A DNA stretch of 64,000 nt from Tipula vernalis (GCA_958295665.1 OY282558.1:328759106-328823105); one strand, 5' to 3'. Counted from the stretch's first letter, positions 30,442-43,059 are shown. Numbers and translations are program-made. Notes: generated by a model from the sequence alone, not told the origin.

Positions 30442-30607
30442 TTCATTTACCGTTACCCACGTTTCAAATTTTCATTTTATACCGCATTATTTCATTTACC
30501 GTTACCCACGTTTCAAATTTTCATTTTATACCGCACTATTTCATTTACCGTTACCCATGTTTCAAATTTTCATTTTATACCGCATTATTTCATTTACCGT
30601 TACCCAC
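30442..30607. repeat. 49-bp tandem repeat, about 3.4 copies
   Basis: The phrase 'ttcatttaccgttaccca' starts at 30442, 30491, 30540 and 30589, exactly 49 bp apart. Each copy is followed by 'gtttcaaattttcatttta' and 'taccgca' with only one or two substitutions. The homogeneity suggests recent amplification inside the element leader. Confidence 0.9.
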
Positions 30608-30811
30608 CTTTGTGATATCACTCCTGAATTTTTCCACTTCTCTCGCGCTGCACCGCTGTTCTCCAATACTATTTTCCGTTTCTCTTTTTAGGTGAATTTA
30701 CCAATTAGCTCTCCTCTATTCAACAAAAATACTAATTTGCTTTATTTATCACTACTTATAATTTCCACTTTACTTTATTAGACTGAATTTTTAACACAGT
30801 CCCCGAATCGT

Positions 30812-30830
30812 TCCCGGGTTTCTGGCACCA
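30812..30830 (-). promoter_or_regulatory. Primer binding site of BEL/Pao 2
   Basis: The plus strand reads 'tcccgggtttctggcacca', which looks like the acceptor end of a tRNA including CCA. The minus-strand element therefore carries its complement (TGGTGCCAGAAACCCGGGA) a few bases inside the LTR, where a tRNA would prime minus-strand cDNA synthesis. The tRNA species was not determined. Confidence 0.7.
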
Positions 30831-30835
30831 ATTTT

Positions 30836-31140
30836 TGCGCTTCTACTGCACAAAAATATATTTTGGTAACGAAAATAAAACACGTCTTGTTTGTACAAAA
30901 GTTCTATTGCGATTAAACGTTTTTTATTACATTTTCTTACTTGACAGCGATTAATGCGTTCGGGTTCTTAATAGTAGAAATGTCCATCCCTAGATGGCGT
31001 TAGTTCACATAAAAGAGAAATAATATTTTAATAATACTACAGAAATACAGATGGCACTAATAAATAGTTATATAATTCAAATAATATCCGTTAATTCAAA
31101 TAAGGTCCATTGGTTTATTTCCATTACGGTGGCCGTAACA
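30836..31140 (-). repeat. 5' LTR of BEL/Pao 2
   Basis: On the minus strand it begins TGTTACGGCC and ends AGCGCA, giving the standard TG...CA ends over 305 bp. The PBS starts about five bases further in. It contains an 'AATAAA' about 100 bases before its end. Only this copy is present in the window. Confidence 0.65.
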
Positions 31141-31555
31141 CTACTTACTTCTTCAACATTTACTTTATCTGATTGATTTTGGAAAATTTGTCGTATTGGA
31201 TTTTTTAATCTGCAATAATTTCGAAAAGATAAGAACGTTAAAAATAACGTTAAAAGTGGGGGGGATATCAAAAAACACTTATACTAATGCCTAATTGTAT
31301 AAAACAAATGTTTGTTGTACATCAAGACATCAAAACAGAAAATGAATTGAAGAAACTGGTATAAATATTTACACTGTTAAAAATGATTAATAAATTATTT
31401 TTATTACTCGTAAATTGTCGAGTATCGAGAAGTCAGTTGACTCTGTGTTGCTTTCTTCTACAGCTAAGATTGCCGTGTCATCTGTAAAAGTTTTCACAGT
31501 GTTGTTTTCTAATATAGGGGGGTTTTATGTAAGTGTATAATAAGTATAAACCTGT
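31141..31555. other. Non-coding flank, nothing recognised
   Basis: AT-rich, no gene. Right flank of the BEL/Pao 2 LTR. Confidence 0.4.
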
Positions 31556-31559
31556 CTTG

Positions 31560-32170
31560 ATTTATTTCAATTCAGAAAAGGTATATCATCTGACTTAATG
31601 CTGAAGAATCTATCATTCCATTGGTAGAAAATGCCTTAACCAGTGGTTAAATTCTTCATACGAAAAGCTAGTGCGACGACTAAAAATAACGTTGAGCAGA
31701 CTTTCTTCTCCTCTAGTGATTTCTCCATTATTTTGGTTATTTATACTTGATCAATTATTGATTGTTGGTTACGAAAACCGAACTGATGATTTGGGATCAA
31801 GTTTTTACGTTCGATTACTGAATTTAAGGAATATTATTTACCGCAAAGAAATGAGATTTTTTTTTTCTGAATAACTTTTTCACTTAATGCCAGGAGCATT
31901 AGACAATGACGAGAGTTTAAGTCCTGACTTTCGCCTATTTGTTAATAATTTACAGTTATGTTCTTAATTATGAAGAACTCGATCAGATCTGGTACTTTGT
32001 TTGGATAATTTGGTGAGTAGTTAGTTTTCCAGTTGATAAGGCTAACCAAGTGGATTCCTGAAAGCTTCTTTTAGGAGTTCTGTACCTTTAGTTATTGTTA
32101 ACCTAATCCCCAGTTGATATGGATACTTTTTGCAATAAACTCTCTTGATGGCTATTTATAATGATATCGA
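31560..32170 (-). pseudogene. Jockey-clade LINE fragment (endonuclease end and RT start)
   Basis: The minus strand reads, from high to low: 'GIRLTITKGTELLKEA' near 32060-32110, then 'NYPNKVPDLIEFFIIKNI' near 31965-32010, both from the end of the APE-type endonuclease. About 100 bases later comes the RT start 'LIPNHQFGFRNQQSIIDQV' near 31745-31805, then 'IMEKSLEEKKVCSTLFLVVA' near 31680-31735. The order matches Jockey-clade elements, but the linker between endonuclease and RT is mostly deleted. It is a short, dead piece. Confidence 0.7.
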
Positions 32171-32174
32171 ATAC

Positions 32175-34600
32175 TCTTCCTAATTTTCTTATTTTGTTTG
32201 TGGTTGACGTGCGTGCAAATGCTACGACTTCTATTATTTTTGTTGTATATCCTTAAAGTTATAATCGTCGGAAGGAATCGTTGAATTTTTACCTTTCAAA
32301 ATATGTGCTATACTCTTTCATTTATAGCCCGAAGCTTAATCGTTCCTTTCTTCCTTCCGCTGGCGCTACATCCCATGAAGGGATTTGGCCGCCACAACGA
32401 TGTTCCGCCAAATAGTTTGATCCGACACAAGAGAACGCGAATACGGTTTTACTTTATACTAACCAAACATTGTGAAATGTATAAAAAATTATGAATTTCA
32501 AAATCAAACCTTGATTGTATTTTGATTTTCACTACATGAAATAACAAATGAATATCTTTTAACGGATTTTATTTGATTTTAAAGAAATCTTCCTGTAGAA
32601 CTTTTTACTCCAGAGAAATTTTCGTAAAATCAATATAGCACGTTGCGGCGGTGTAAAGATTTGTGATTATCAATCAATATATCATAAATCTTTTCCTAGA
32701 AACTTCAAACGCTTACTACTTAAAATTCTATCTTTGTTAGTTAGTTGGTTCTGGTTCCTTGTGGCGTGTTTAGGGGAGGTTACCTGGTTAGTTAAAGCAA
32801 CATGTTCTGGTGTAACGTTATTTAAAAAAAAATTTTTAAAGTGTACGCATAAATTAATTTACTTACCTAATTTTAGTATTATTGTATTTGGCAACACTTT
32901 TCTTTTTTTTTTTTTTGTTGAATAATTTATAAGTTTTTCAAGCAAAAAAAGTCAGAAAGTTGTTGAGGCGAAGAATTCACTTACTGGTGTTGATACGACT
33001 TAATGCATACATACACTTGTACATATGTAGGTATTACTTGTATATTGTAAGTATATTGTAATATTGTAAGTCAAAATAATTTTATTATAACTTTATGCAA
33101 AATGTAAATTAATAGTTCGTATGTCTATTCACTAAGAAATTGTAAGTGTGTCAATAAAAGTTTTTTTTTTCAAATATTGTCATGCTATTTAATATGAGAT
33201 TAATGCATATGATAAGAATAAAAAAAGTATTTTTAATAGTGGTCAATAGAGTAAGGGCGGAAATAAAATCAAAATCATGGTCAATGCTTTTATTTATGGT
33301 GTATTGTGTAATTGTGGTTTATGTCATTTAACCATAATAATTATGTTTGGTTATGTTTTTATGACTCGGTATGTATCATCCAAGTGTAGTTGGATTTGTG
33401 TTGTGTCGATTTTATTGCGTAGCAAATTTATCTTGTAAGTTTGCTAAAACCTAGCAAATAACCAAATGCTGTAAAGTATTTGGTAAAAAAAATTAAATAG
33501 TGAGAATCGCATTCTCGCAACATTTGACTGCATTTATCTACAAATTGTCACTGTAATGTAAAGCAATGGTTAAGAGTTTGCTTAATATGTGTTTAGTGTG
33601 GTTCACGAAACCTCATTAGAGAAGGGGAAAGAATTGATTGTATGACCTCTGAAGAGTCTAAGCTACAGACAAAAACAAAAAGTAATAACAGAACTCGACG
33701 ACAACCCGAAGAAAACAAATTTTTTTTTGGAATCCTAGTTACTTTGCTAAACTAATGCTATCGTCTTTTTTTAATTCTACTCATTTTTCCATACAGACTA
33801 TTTTAGCCCAGCCTTCAAATCTCCTGGGCGAAAATATTAATAATGCTTCTGATATTAACAAACAAACATTAAAATATTAACAATGCTTGAACGAGTGTCC
33901 TTTCTCTAAATGTTTTTAGAATAATCATCTGTAATCAAATTCATCATCTGTGAATCAAATTCATTAATCGGGTTGTAAGTGAATGATATATTGTATAACC
34001 GATATATCAAGCACTAAGTGAGATGAAGAATCTTACCAGATTTACAAAGATACTATTAGAAGTATAAACAATTACGATTTATGTATTAGTCATTGGGTAA
34101 TCTCCCATCTTAAGCACTAATAACAATTATAAGTAAAAGATTTTTACTCGTCATTGATGGCCCGAACAGTGTCAACAATTTGGCCCCTTCGATATTGATG
34201 ACGAACCAGTTTTTCTATTATTCTGAACAATCAGAATAAGCGAGGGTATCCTCTATGATGATGAGCCACCAGCGTCGACAGCGACTTCTGTCCGAATCGA
34301 GTGACCGAGCTAGCGTATTCACTTTTCTTTACTATCCTTTAATTTTATGATCCGCGTTATTCGAATCCAACGAATGGTTTTGCGGTCTAACAGAAATCAT
34401 ACGTGCTATATCATCGTAGTGTTTAGGGCTAAATATCACACGCATGACTGGTCTCTTGAATGCCGTTATTCAGCAAAATTTCGTAATAAATGTCATAATG
34501 TACCTCATCAATACTCTGTATAACTTTAGCTTTGTGGTATTTGCAAGAAATTAGTCATTATCAATAACACCATAGTCAGATATTTTCCACACCGCTCTCT
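32175..34600. other. Long AT-rich stretch without genes
   Basis: No supported coding region. A small repeat 'tatattgtaa' recurs at 33041-33070. A 36-codon plus-strand frame at 33640 is polar but unsupported. A minus-strand segment near 34140-34300 reads 'EKLVRHQYRRGQIVDTVRA', which may be transposon-derived but cannot be placed. Confidence 0.4.
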
Positions 34601-34610
34601 AACAGTGGCG

Positions 34611-34660
34611 GATCCCGTTATTTCTATGAAGAGGGCCATTTTTTAAATTTAGTGGGAGAG
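34611..34660. repeat. Possible single hAT-type terminal repeat
   Basis: 'cagtggcggatccc' resembles the start of widespread hAT elements (CAGTGGCGGATC). No inverse partner was found in the neighbourhood, so only one end is suggested. Confidence 0.3.
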
Positions 34661-37355
34661 AATTTTTGAAATGGACTCAGGTACTTTCAATTATTTCTAG
34701 AATTTTTGACTTCTTGCATTGTAGTGCTTTTCATCCTTCGGGATGGTAGTCGTTTATGTACATGTGCATTCTATTCGAACGAAGATACAGAAATAACGGG
34801 TTAATTACGACGATATACCTCCAAACAAATTATTTAAAAACTAGTAATAACCCGTCAAAAATGACGGACGTTTTTCATACGTTTTTTGTTCGATTCTTGA
34901 ACGTCGAACTTGTTCAGAAACTTGTGCTCTCGATTTTGCAAATTTAGATAATTTAATAAAATTAACTATGTTAGCGTAATTTCTTTACTACGCACCGATA
35001 ATCTCAGTTGACAGCCATATTTCATTTTCAATACGTAGTGTAGGTATATCGGTGTGAAGTATATCACACAAAGTGTAACTACACAAATTAATGAAAAGTG
35101 TACGTATGCTGAAAAAGGGTATTCATTCATAGAAAAGTGTAAATAACCAGTAGAATCAGTTATGGGACGATATTTTCATACAGTGAATAGATCAAGCTTT
35201 CCGAAATGATTTTTGTTATTAAGATAAAAAGGGTTGGACATGTTTTCACAATTTTCAATAATAACAAAAATTGTTTCTGAAAGCTTGACCTTTCCACTTT
35301 ATGGAAATATAAGTTTACATCTGGTAACATCTCTGAGATTGTAGGAAATGGCCTTAGTGTAGATTTGAACATTTTAAGTCATTTTCACAATTTTCAAAAA
35401 TGCGTCGAACGTGTCCGACCCTTTTTATAATTAAATCACTAATCATACCTTTAAGCAATTAAGTTTAAATTTAAGTTTAATTTAATTTCTATAAACCTGT
35501 TATTCATTAGTCTTTAAGTACTACAAAACCTTAATATTAATATTAGTATACTATTTCCTTTGGCTGCTTCGGATTCCAGAACCCGTCTCCGGAAGTTTGT
35601 GGTTGCAGCATGATTAATAGCTGTCTAAATCTAATTATTAACTATCTATATACTGCATTCTGAAATAACGTTTATAATTTTGCTGGGTCAGATTTCTGCG
35701 CGCTTCTTAAATTGTAATCATTATTAATTTTAAATTTCACTTAGAACTTATCAGCAATAGTTCAGGGACGATCTAACATAATAAATATAATTAGTATTCG
35801 TTACTTATTCAAATGATTTCCGCCATACTGTTCATTATCGCAACTTGCCCTACAATTTAGCACAACTGCCTTTATAAATGAAGCATTTCCGTGGACCTGC
35901 CACTAAGATTATAGACGTTTGATCTATGTTGGCTGCTGTCCTGTAATGAATTACAAGTACGAAGTCCGACCTGGAATTCTTGTGAATATAGATGACAAAA
36001 TTCAAGACAGCACAATTTCTAAACTACCTGTCCGCTGGGTGCTTAAATTTTTTGGAAATCTGTATTAGGTTCCTCAGATATTCTGAAAATCCAGATCAAA
36101 TTTTGTTAATTATAACTAGGTACTACTTTGAAATAAACTAAAATTCATTAAACTCTGGAATCCTTATGGTTTAGTTTTGTTTTAAATCATCTACATAAAC
36201 AATAAAATTAAATTATAAATAAACAAAATAAAAGAAATTAAATTAAATAACAAAATAAATAAGTTGTACTTAGTTGTTTAATAATCTTATTTTGTTGGCA
36301 ATGTGCTAATATTAATCTAATTTATCTAACATTTGTACTAGAATAACATCGCAAAGAAATTGCAAATTGCGGCCAACTTCATTTATAGCTAAATTGACAT
36401 GTCGGAGAACGGTCACCCATCATGTCAAAGTAAGCAAAATTGTATCCAAGCAAAGTCAAATTAACAAAAACTCTACCATAAGCAACATTATTCCCCTTTC
36501 GGCTCGACCAGCAGCAATTGATATTACAGCAGCCCCCATACTCCGACAAATCAAATACCGCTAAACCACTTTTATAACATTTAACCAAAATACACATTTC
36601 TCACTAAATCCATTCAAAGATTTTAAACAACATTGTTTCGATCCGACTACAAATTATAAACCAGCATTATGTGAATCTTATTGTAAATGTGACTAAAGAA
36701 ACGACACAACGTATACTCACCCGCCTTCGGGACTCGATCCACAATTTGTTCAAAAACCATTGGAAATATTTTTTTTGTCCTTTTTTGATCAGGTGGGTTT
36801 CGAAATATGCCACGAAAAGTTATACCAAAATTAATTTCAGAGGTGCAAACATAAACTACAAAAAACATTCCGGTTACGACCACCACGCCTTAAACTGAAG
36901 AATCGAGACTGAATCGAGGGCAACCACAAATGTACGCCCTCCTTTTAACATTTGTAATTTTTAAAACACAGCACGATCCACCTCAATTTAACTCCGGCTT
37001 CACAGCAAAACCACATCTACATCTTCGACGTTCGTGCGGCGAATTAATTATGTTTAATAAATTAATCGAAAGTCATGGCCAACCCAACTGCGATTTTCGT
37101 CTGATCAGAAAACATCTGATCACGTGAACTCCATAATATTGGCACAATATTCCCATATTCCTAAATTGGCCAATGACTTTAACAAACAAAAAAGACAAGC
37201 GCTTTAATTATGTTCCAGAAGCAAAAATAACAAAATTCCAAAGAAAGCAAAAATACAAAATTACCAAAATTTTTTGAATTATTTGTTTAATTAATTAATC
37301 TTTTTAATTATTATAAATGTTTAACGACACGTAAACATGTACAAGATTTTTTGCT
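34661..37355. other. AT-rich non-coding stretch with inverted repeats
   Basis: No named gene. Small frames at 36367-37127 carry no motif. A minus-strand splice-donor-like 'GGCGG|GTGAGT' near 36720 is noted but no exon can be supported. 'agacagcacaatttctaaactac' near 36003 is similar to the repeat at 43.2-44.3 kb. Confidence 0.35.
35191..35428. repeat. Two interleaved inverted repeats
   Basis: The first pair is 35191-35220 ('atcaagctttccgaaa' then 'tttttgttatt') with 35259-35290 ('aataacaaaaa' then 'tttctgaaagcttgac'), about 25 of 28 matching across a loop of about 40 bases. The second pair is 'aaaagggttggacatg' near 35227 with 'cgtgtccgacccttttt' near 35410. 'cacaattttcaa' is also repeated directly at 35247 and 35386. 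Confidence 0.7.
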
Positions 37356-37359
37356 CTTT

Positions 37360-37690
37360 CAAATGTGAGCAGATTTATAATCGATAATTTATTCAACCCC
37401 AATTCGAAACTGTCCTATCAATGTTGGGTCATAGATGCTGGAATGTTTAACAACTTTAAGGCTAACGTTGATAAAGATATTTTGATGTTTCACTTATTAA
37501 GAGCCAGTGTTTTACTCTCATTCAAAGATTTCATCAGCTTTTTTTTTCATTGTTGAGTCTACAGTTGTTAGCAAATCCCCATCGAGTACTGAGTTTCTGT
37601 CGAGTTGATTTCATCGATGAAATGCTCATTAAATATTTTCGACGTATCGATATCAATTGATGAAATCTTGTACCATTTTAGTATTTTGTG
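37360..37690 (-). pseudogene. Possible LINE pre-RT linker remnant
   Basis: The minus-strand translation contains 'DTSKIFNEHFIDEIN' near 37600-37655 and 'MKSLNESKTLALNK' near 37490-37535. In spacing and content these resemble the segment ahead of the RT in LINEs (a 'FN.yF' block, then 'LK.SKS.G.D'). Stops interrupt it and no RT core follows. Weak assignment. It also contains the perfect palindrome 'atttcatcgatgaaat' at 37608-37623. Confidence 0.3.
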
Positions 37691-38711
37691 ATGGATCGTT
37701 CTGAAAATTATATTTTAAATGTTTATAAGGAAATTTAATTTGTTTCTTGAACGTTTAATAATTTATTTTTTCGCAGATTTTCTTCCAACGCACTACTAGT
37801 GTTCGATAGTAAAATTGTTTATAAAACCGTTATACTGACAAAATTCGTATACACTGAGAGCCGAATTGAGTTCAATCTAGGTTGTTCCGTTGATTGATTA
37901 ATTACATTTAGTTTATAATATAACCAAGATTCTTGCCGCTTACGAGATTTACACCATCAAATTTCACTTTGCGAAGTGCATTGCATTTTTTCGAATATTC
38001 CTCTAATAATGTTAACACCATCCCTCATCAAGGTTAATTTTTTTCTCATAGGAGTGTCACCTGTTAATTTATAAAGACTTGTTAAAACAAAATGATAACA
38101 AATTATTTTAAAACTACCTTTGATCAGTCCTGGGTGAAATTTACCCTCACAAATTCACGTCAAACAGTTTTGGTTTGTACCACTAACTAAAGAAACAGGA
38201 TCCGATGAATCTCGATGCGCTACATATTTAAAATTAAATCACTTTTGTAGAAGTATTGTCGATCGTTTAAGTACTTCCCGTGACGTCCTCTTTTTTTATT
38301 CTGACGGACCAGAACTCCATAGAAAATCTTTCGAAAATTTGATAGTTAATGTTTAAGACGGAAAACTACCATTAACAAGATTTCAAATCCTCCATTTTTA
38401 GAAAACATTTTCTTATACGACCTATTCAGCCGTACCTTGCCCAAATCTCTGAGCATACTTGTTAGTGGACTTACAGGAAAAAATACTTTGAAGATTTAAT
38501 TCATTTATGTTTTAATTGGAATTTAGGAGCGTTTTTTTTTTTTGGTTTGGTAATTTTTTGTTTTACATTAAATAATTACGTTTTAATTTTTTGTTAGGAA
38601 CTTCATAGTAATAAAGCCTGATTTCCATTATGAAACATTTTCTGACAGTATAAACAAAATGGCATAAAAATATGTATTCGAGTAATGCGGAATAGAAAAA
38701 AATTCTTGCCT
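37691..38711. other. AT-rich non-coding stretch
   Basis: No gene or repeat recognised. Confidence 0.4.
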
Positions 38712-38829
38712 ATTTTTTTATTCACACCGAGCAGTGTAGTGTACAATTTTTCTTTGTTTCTCTAATAGAAAACAATGAAAGCAGACAAGGAAAAATAATG
38801 AACTGCACTGCACCGGGTGAATAAAAATA
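38712..38829. repeat. 118-bp hairpin (miRNA-precursor-sized foldback)
   Basis: Left arm 38712-38758 ('ttattcacaccgagcagtgt' and 'aatttttctttgt') pairs with right arm 38786-38829 ('acaaggaaaaata' and 'ctgcactgcaccgggtgaat') around a loop of about 27 bases, with a handful of mismatches and bulges. It is more likely a tiny MITE than a microRNA gene, but the size and loop suit either. Confidence 0.65.
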
Positions 38830-39610
38830 CAGACCCATAATATGATCATTATACATTTGTTTCTTCAATTATAATGATATCCAGTATTCACTGCTAATTT
38901 ATCTAGTAGTCTCTTCTTCCATTATTCGCTACTACCAAGTAAAAATTTCATTTTTGAAATTTTATCTAGTAGTCTCTTGCCAGTGTTACCAATTTAGCGT
39001 TTTTGCCGCTAAATTTAGCGTTTTTTGTATTGCCGCAGCGGCAAAATAAATTGTATACCGCTATAGCGGTTTGTTTGGCGACATTTTTCATGGTGCAGCG
39101 CCATTTAGCGGTTTGCGTTTATTTTCAATTTGTACCATACAAAAACACTTCCACAAGAAATTTTAGCACCACTATTTCTATGGACATTTGTTTCTCTCAA
39201 AACAAAACCAAAAAAGTAAAAGACATTAACCAAAGTAGACTGGAAAGTTTTATTGAAACAATATAAGAATTTTTGAATTTTGATTAACAAACCGTATTGG
39301 CTTCAATTGAAATAGAGAATCTCAATAGATTTTGTGTATTAATAAAAGTGCATTTTTTTTTTCTATGTATGTACGATATATAAGTCAATTTCTATCATTT
39401 CTCTGGTTTTTCATAAAACATTTTTAGTACATTTTTGGGTTTTCTAGTTTCGTTTGTTTTGCGGTTTTTTGGAACAGTGGTTTACCGTTTACTATACTTT
39501 TATCATGTTACTGTTAAATTTTGCTACTCAGTTTTAGAATTTTAAAAGGTAAAACATTAAAATTGTACTTATATAATTATATTGCGTATTAATTTTGAAT
39601 TTTTTTATAG

Positions 39611-41402
39611 ATGCCAAAAAACAAGAAAGAATCGCCGCTCCCAGGAAAACAATATATTCAGACTTTTCGGTTGAATTGGTTACAACACCCTGATTTGAAA
39701 GATTGGCTAATATACGTTATTGTTCCACCGGATGACACAAAACAAGCAAAATGTAAATATTGCCACACAGTATTAGGCAATAAATTGAGCGATTTAAAAA
39801 TCATACGACTAGGGCTAAGCATGTTAATGCTGTCGGTATGTTATCTTTAAATATGACATTCCATTTAAAAAAGTTTCCGAACTTGATTTAACAAAAAATG
39901 CTGAAGCAATGATTTCCCTGTACATCGCTGAGCATAGCTCTATCTTAAGCGTTAACCATTTGGGTGTTCTGGCTAAAACGGCATTTAAAGATTCTAAAGC
40001 TGCAAATGCATTCACGCTTCACAAAACAAAATGTGCAGCCATAATAATGAACGTTTTCGAACCACATTTTAAATCGGAATTGTTGAATGATATTGGTGAT
40101 TCTCGGTTGAGTTTGTTAATAGATGAAAGCACCGATATTAGCGTGAATAAATACTTAGGGATTGTAATAATTTATTACAGTGACACTAAAAATAAAACTG
40201 TATCTACTTTCTGTGAATTAATGCCTTTACAAAGTGGAACTGCTCAAGCAATCGTGGATGCAATACTTGAATGCTTAAGTCAATGCAAGTTGAAATTAGA
40301 AAGCATTGTTTCGATTGGAACAGATAATGCGAACGTAATGGTTGGCACGAATGCCGGCGTAATTGAACTGTTACGAGCTAAATGTCCTCACATTATTTTA
40401 ATTCGATGTGTGTGCCATTCGTTACAACTTGCTGCTTCATATGCTGCTAAAGACGCAATGCCAAAAGCTTTGGAATTTTTGATAGCCGAAACTTATAATT
40501 GGTTTGCTAGATCATCCTCCCGCCAAATTCAATATCGAAAGACATATAACCTTATAAACAATGACGAGGATCCATTAAAAATTATCCAGTGTTCAAATAC
40601 TCGTTGGCTATCTATTGAACGAGCCGTGAAACGAATAATGGACCAGTGGTTGGAGCTGGAGACGCATTTTAGTATAATGGCTCATCGAGAGCGATGTTAT
40701 TCATCCGACCAACTTTCTTACATGTACAAAGATAAAAAAAATTATGCTTTTCTTCAATTCTTATATCCAATTTTGGCTCAAATTCAGATAGTGGTAAACA
40801 TTTTTGAAAGCAACACAGCTGACCAAAGTAAAATATTTAATGATATTTTAATGTTAATAACTTTTCTTTTAACAAAAGTTGTAATTCCAGCGGTTCGAAT
40901 TGATCCACTTTCCACCGATTTTGAAAATCATTTAGACCCAGCTCCTTACATGGGTTACTCTTTCGAGCAAGAGATAAAAGAATTGAAAAAAAACATAAAT
41001 TTTACAAATGCAGATGAAACCGATTTACGATCAAGGTGCAGAAAATTTGTTATAATTTTAATAAAACAATTACAACAACGACTGCCAGAAAATATTAGAA
41101 TATTGAAAAAAATCAATTTGGTCACTGTAACAAATGTACTAAAACAATTTAAAGAACCAATTTCAAAACTTTTGGAGGAATTTAAATATACTCCTGACAA
41201 AATAACAAAAATAGAAAGTCAATATGGTAAAATAAGTTTAGTAAAGTGGGACGAAACAAAGGATACGAAAAAGTTTTGGGCCGAAGTAAATGTTTTTAAA
41301 GATAGAGGTGATTCAAACCCATTTGAAGATATAGTTGATTTCGCAAAAACATGTTTGGTTATGCCCGTTGTACCTGAACCTGCACATGCTTGCTCATATT
41401 AA
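39611..41402 (+). pseudogene. hAT transposase, N-terminal and catalytic part
   Basis: The ATG at 39611 opens a BED-type zinc finger: 'KQAKCKYCHTVL' followed by 'KLSDL'. The expected zinc-ligand His are recovered only after a one-base shift near 39800. A second shift near 39850 leads into the long frame 39909-41402. There the RNase H-like core is clear: 'LSLLIDESTDIS' (first Asp), 'VSIGTDNANVMVG' (second Asp), 'IRCVCHSLQLAASYA' (C-x2-H), 'CSNTRWLSI'. The frame ends abruptly after 'LVMPVVP', where the C-terminal dimerisation domain should follow; foreign sequence takes over near 41365-41400. It is close to ZBED-like hATs with 'SNADVERVFS' ends. Confidence 0.88.
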
Positions 41403-42495
41403 ATTCCGGGAGCTCCGGCTGGGCGGGTACGTTAGACAGCAACCCCAACTATGTTACAAAACTTAAATTTTATCATGTGCAACAAAATTAAATAAATAAT
41501 AAGAAGAAGAAAGAGACAAAAAAAGAAATACGAAATGACCAAGACGAAACCAGTACCAATCCACTCAAGTGGTTTTTACCATGTGAACATCACGAGATGT
41601 CTATTTGGCCCCCCCTGGAATCCCACAAGTTCCCCAACCCTCCCTCCATCGACGTAATTCAACAATTCATATTACCTAGTATTTACCTATTACGATTAAC
41701 GAAAATAAAAACAGTAAAGTTAAGTTACCAAACCCGTTTATTTAACCAAAGAAAACATTCGAGATCGATAGTATACTAATTTAAATAATCTTTCGGAAAA
41801 TAAAAATAAACATAGGTAATTATATAAACTGATTAATGATGAGGATTGAAATTTTATACAAACATTAGTTATGTAACTTTAATTTGGGAAGAAAAAAAAA
41901 ACTAACTGCGTGAGAGCCTTCATACTAACTTACACAATAGTATGAACCACTAACTGGACTGTAATAGATTGTATAACATTCACAATCTAATTCGCGGTTA
42001 ACTGTTTGTTCGCCCAGGTATCCAATTTATTATATGAAAAATTTACCAGACAAAAAAAAATTTACTCACCCTTCAAAGTCTGCAAAGCGCTCCGCGACGT
42101 TGAAGCTGAAAGAAACAGTCCCTACTGGCCACAGCCCAAGAACCCTTAATGAAATTAGTTCACTTGGACGACAAACTATTATTATTATTTTTAGATTCTT
42201 CGATTTCCAATCACGAATTGTTCGAAATATATATTTTTTTTTCCTTTCCACTAATACAAAGGCTCACACACTCACAAAAACACTAATTTTCAGAAAATTT
42301 AAGAACAACAATAAATAAATATAAGAGCAATTTAACTATAAGATTTTAGTAGAACACTATAGATTCTAGGTTTTTTACTTTCTTTTACTCTAGTAAAATA
42401 AAGTATAGTAATCATGAAAATTTTGGACCTTGAGATTTTTAGAGATTTATTTGTTTTGAGGTCCCCTGAGTCCGAAAAAGTCGGTTTCGAAATGG

Positions 42496-42553
42496 TGTCT
42501 GTCTGTCTGTCTGTTAGTCTGTCAGTCTGTCCATCTGTCAGTCTGTCTGTGTC
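42496..42553. repeat. TGTC microsatellite
   Basis: Imperfect (TGTC)n from 'tgtctgtctgtctgtctgtt' onward with a few substitutions. It is followed by 'ctacagcccagatgg' in a non-coding context. Confidence 0.85.
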
Positions 42554-42754
42554 CTCTCTACAGCCCAGATGGTTTAACCAATCGAACTGAAACTTCAGAC
42601 TTAAGCTTTTTTGATAAATTGGGAAGTCCCAGTGAATTATACTCCAAATCGGCTAACCGGAAGTGGCCACTCCCTTGGTCCAGAAAATTTATTTTGCAAA
42701 TATCTTAAAAAGTATAAGGTTTACAATGAACTGCTTTATACAAAATGTTTCCAA

Positions 42755-42868
42755 AAATTAAAAACAAATAAAAATAAAAAATAAAAAATTAAAAAAAAAA
42801 ATTAAAAAATTTAAAAATTAAAAAAAAAAAATTTAAAAATTATTGATTGATTGATTGATTGATTGATA
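42755..42868. repeat. A-rich tract and ATTG microsatellite
   Basis: An (A)nT-type low-complexity run (42755-42840) is followed directly by six copies of 'attg' or 'gatt' at 42842-42868. Confidence 0.85.
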
Positions 42869-43059
42869 TGAATGCACGGCCAAGCTTATAAAGCAAGAAA
42901 TCCCGTGTTAGTGATGTGGTCATTAAACTGTCACACCAACTTTATAACACAGGTGAATGCTTTCCTTACTGAAGATACCTAAGCACCATTACAACAAGGA
43001 GAGCACAACCACTCGCGATATCACATAAATGTGACAGCATCATGTCCACCCCTGGCCGG

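Larger units (their letters stand above)
29850..30811 (-). other. Long 5' leader of BEL/Pao 2
   Basis: About 0.96 kb of untranslated sequence between the PBS and gag, carrying two separate tandem repeat arrays (30005-30145 and 30442-30607). No open frame with a recognisable domain. Confidence 0.6.
25485..31140 (-). mobile_element. BEL/Pao LTR retrotransposon 2, decayed
   Basis: The minus strand from 31140 down shows a 305-bp 5' LTR, PBS, long repeat-bearing leader, gag N-terminal region, zinc knuckle, RT, RNase H, integrase and DUF5641, ending near 25570. The gag core (DUF1759) and the protease are missing between the zinc knuckle and the RT, so it carries internal deletions. Several catalytic positions are altered. 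The copy is independent of element 1: their domains differ at many positions. Element 1 begins right where element 2 ends, and no 3' LTR of element 2 was found. Confidence 0.75.

Noticed and set aside
30812..30830. A tRNA gene fragment ending in CCA
   Set aside because: Position just inside an LTR and ahead of the gag leader makes it a primer binding site; no tRNA body is present.
33640..33750. 36-codon polar frame beginning MTSEESKLQ
   Set aside because: No splice donor, homologue or codon support; could occur by chance.
36640..36890. Minus-strand exon ending at a GTGAGT donor near 36720
   Set aside because: No acceptor, no recognisable protein and stops nearby; a single good donor is not enough.
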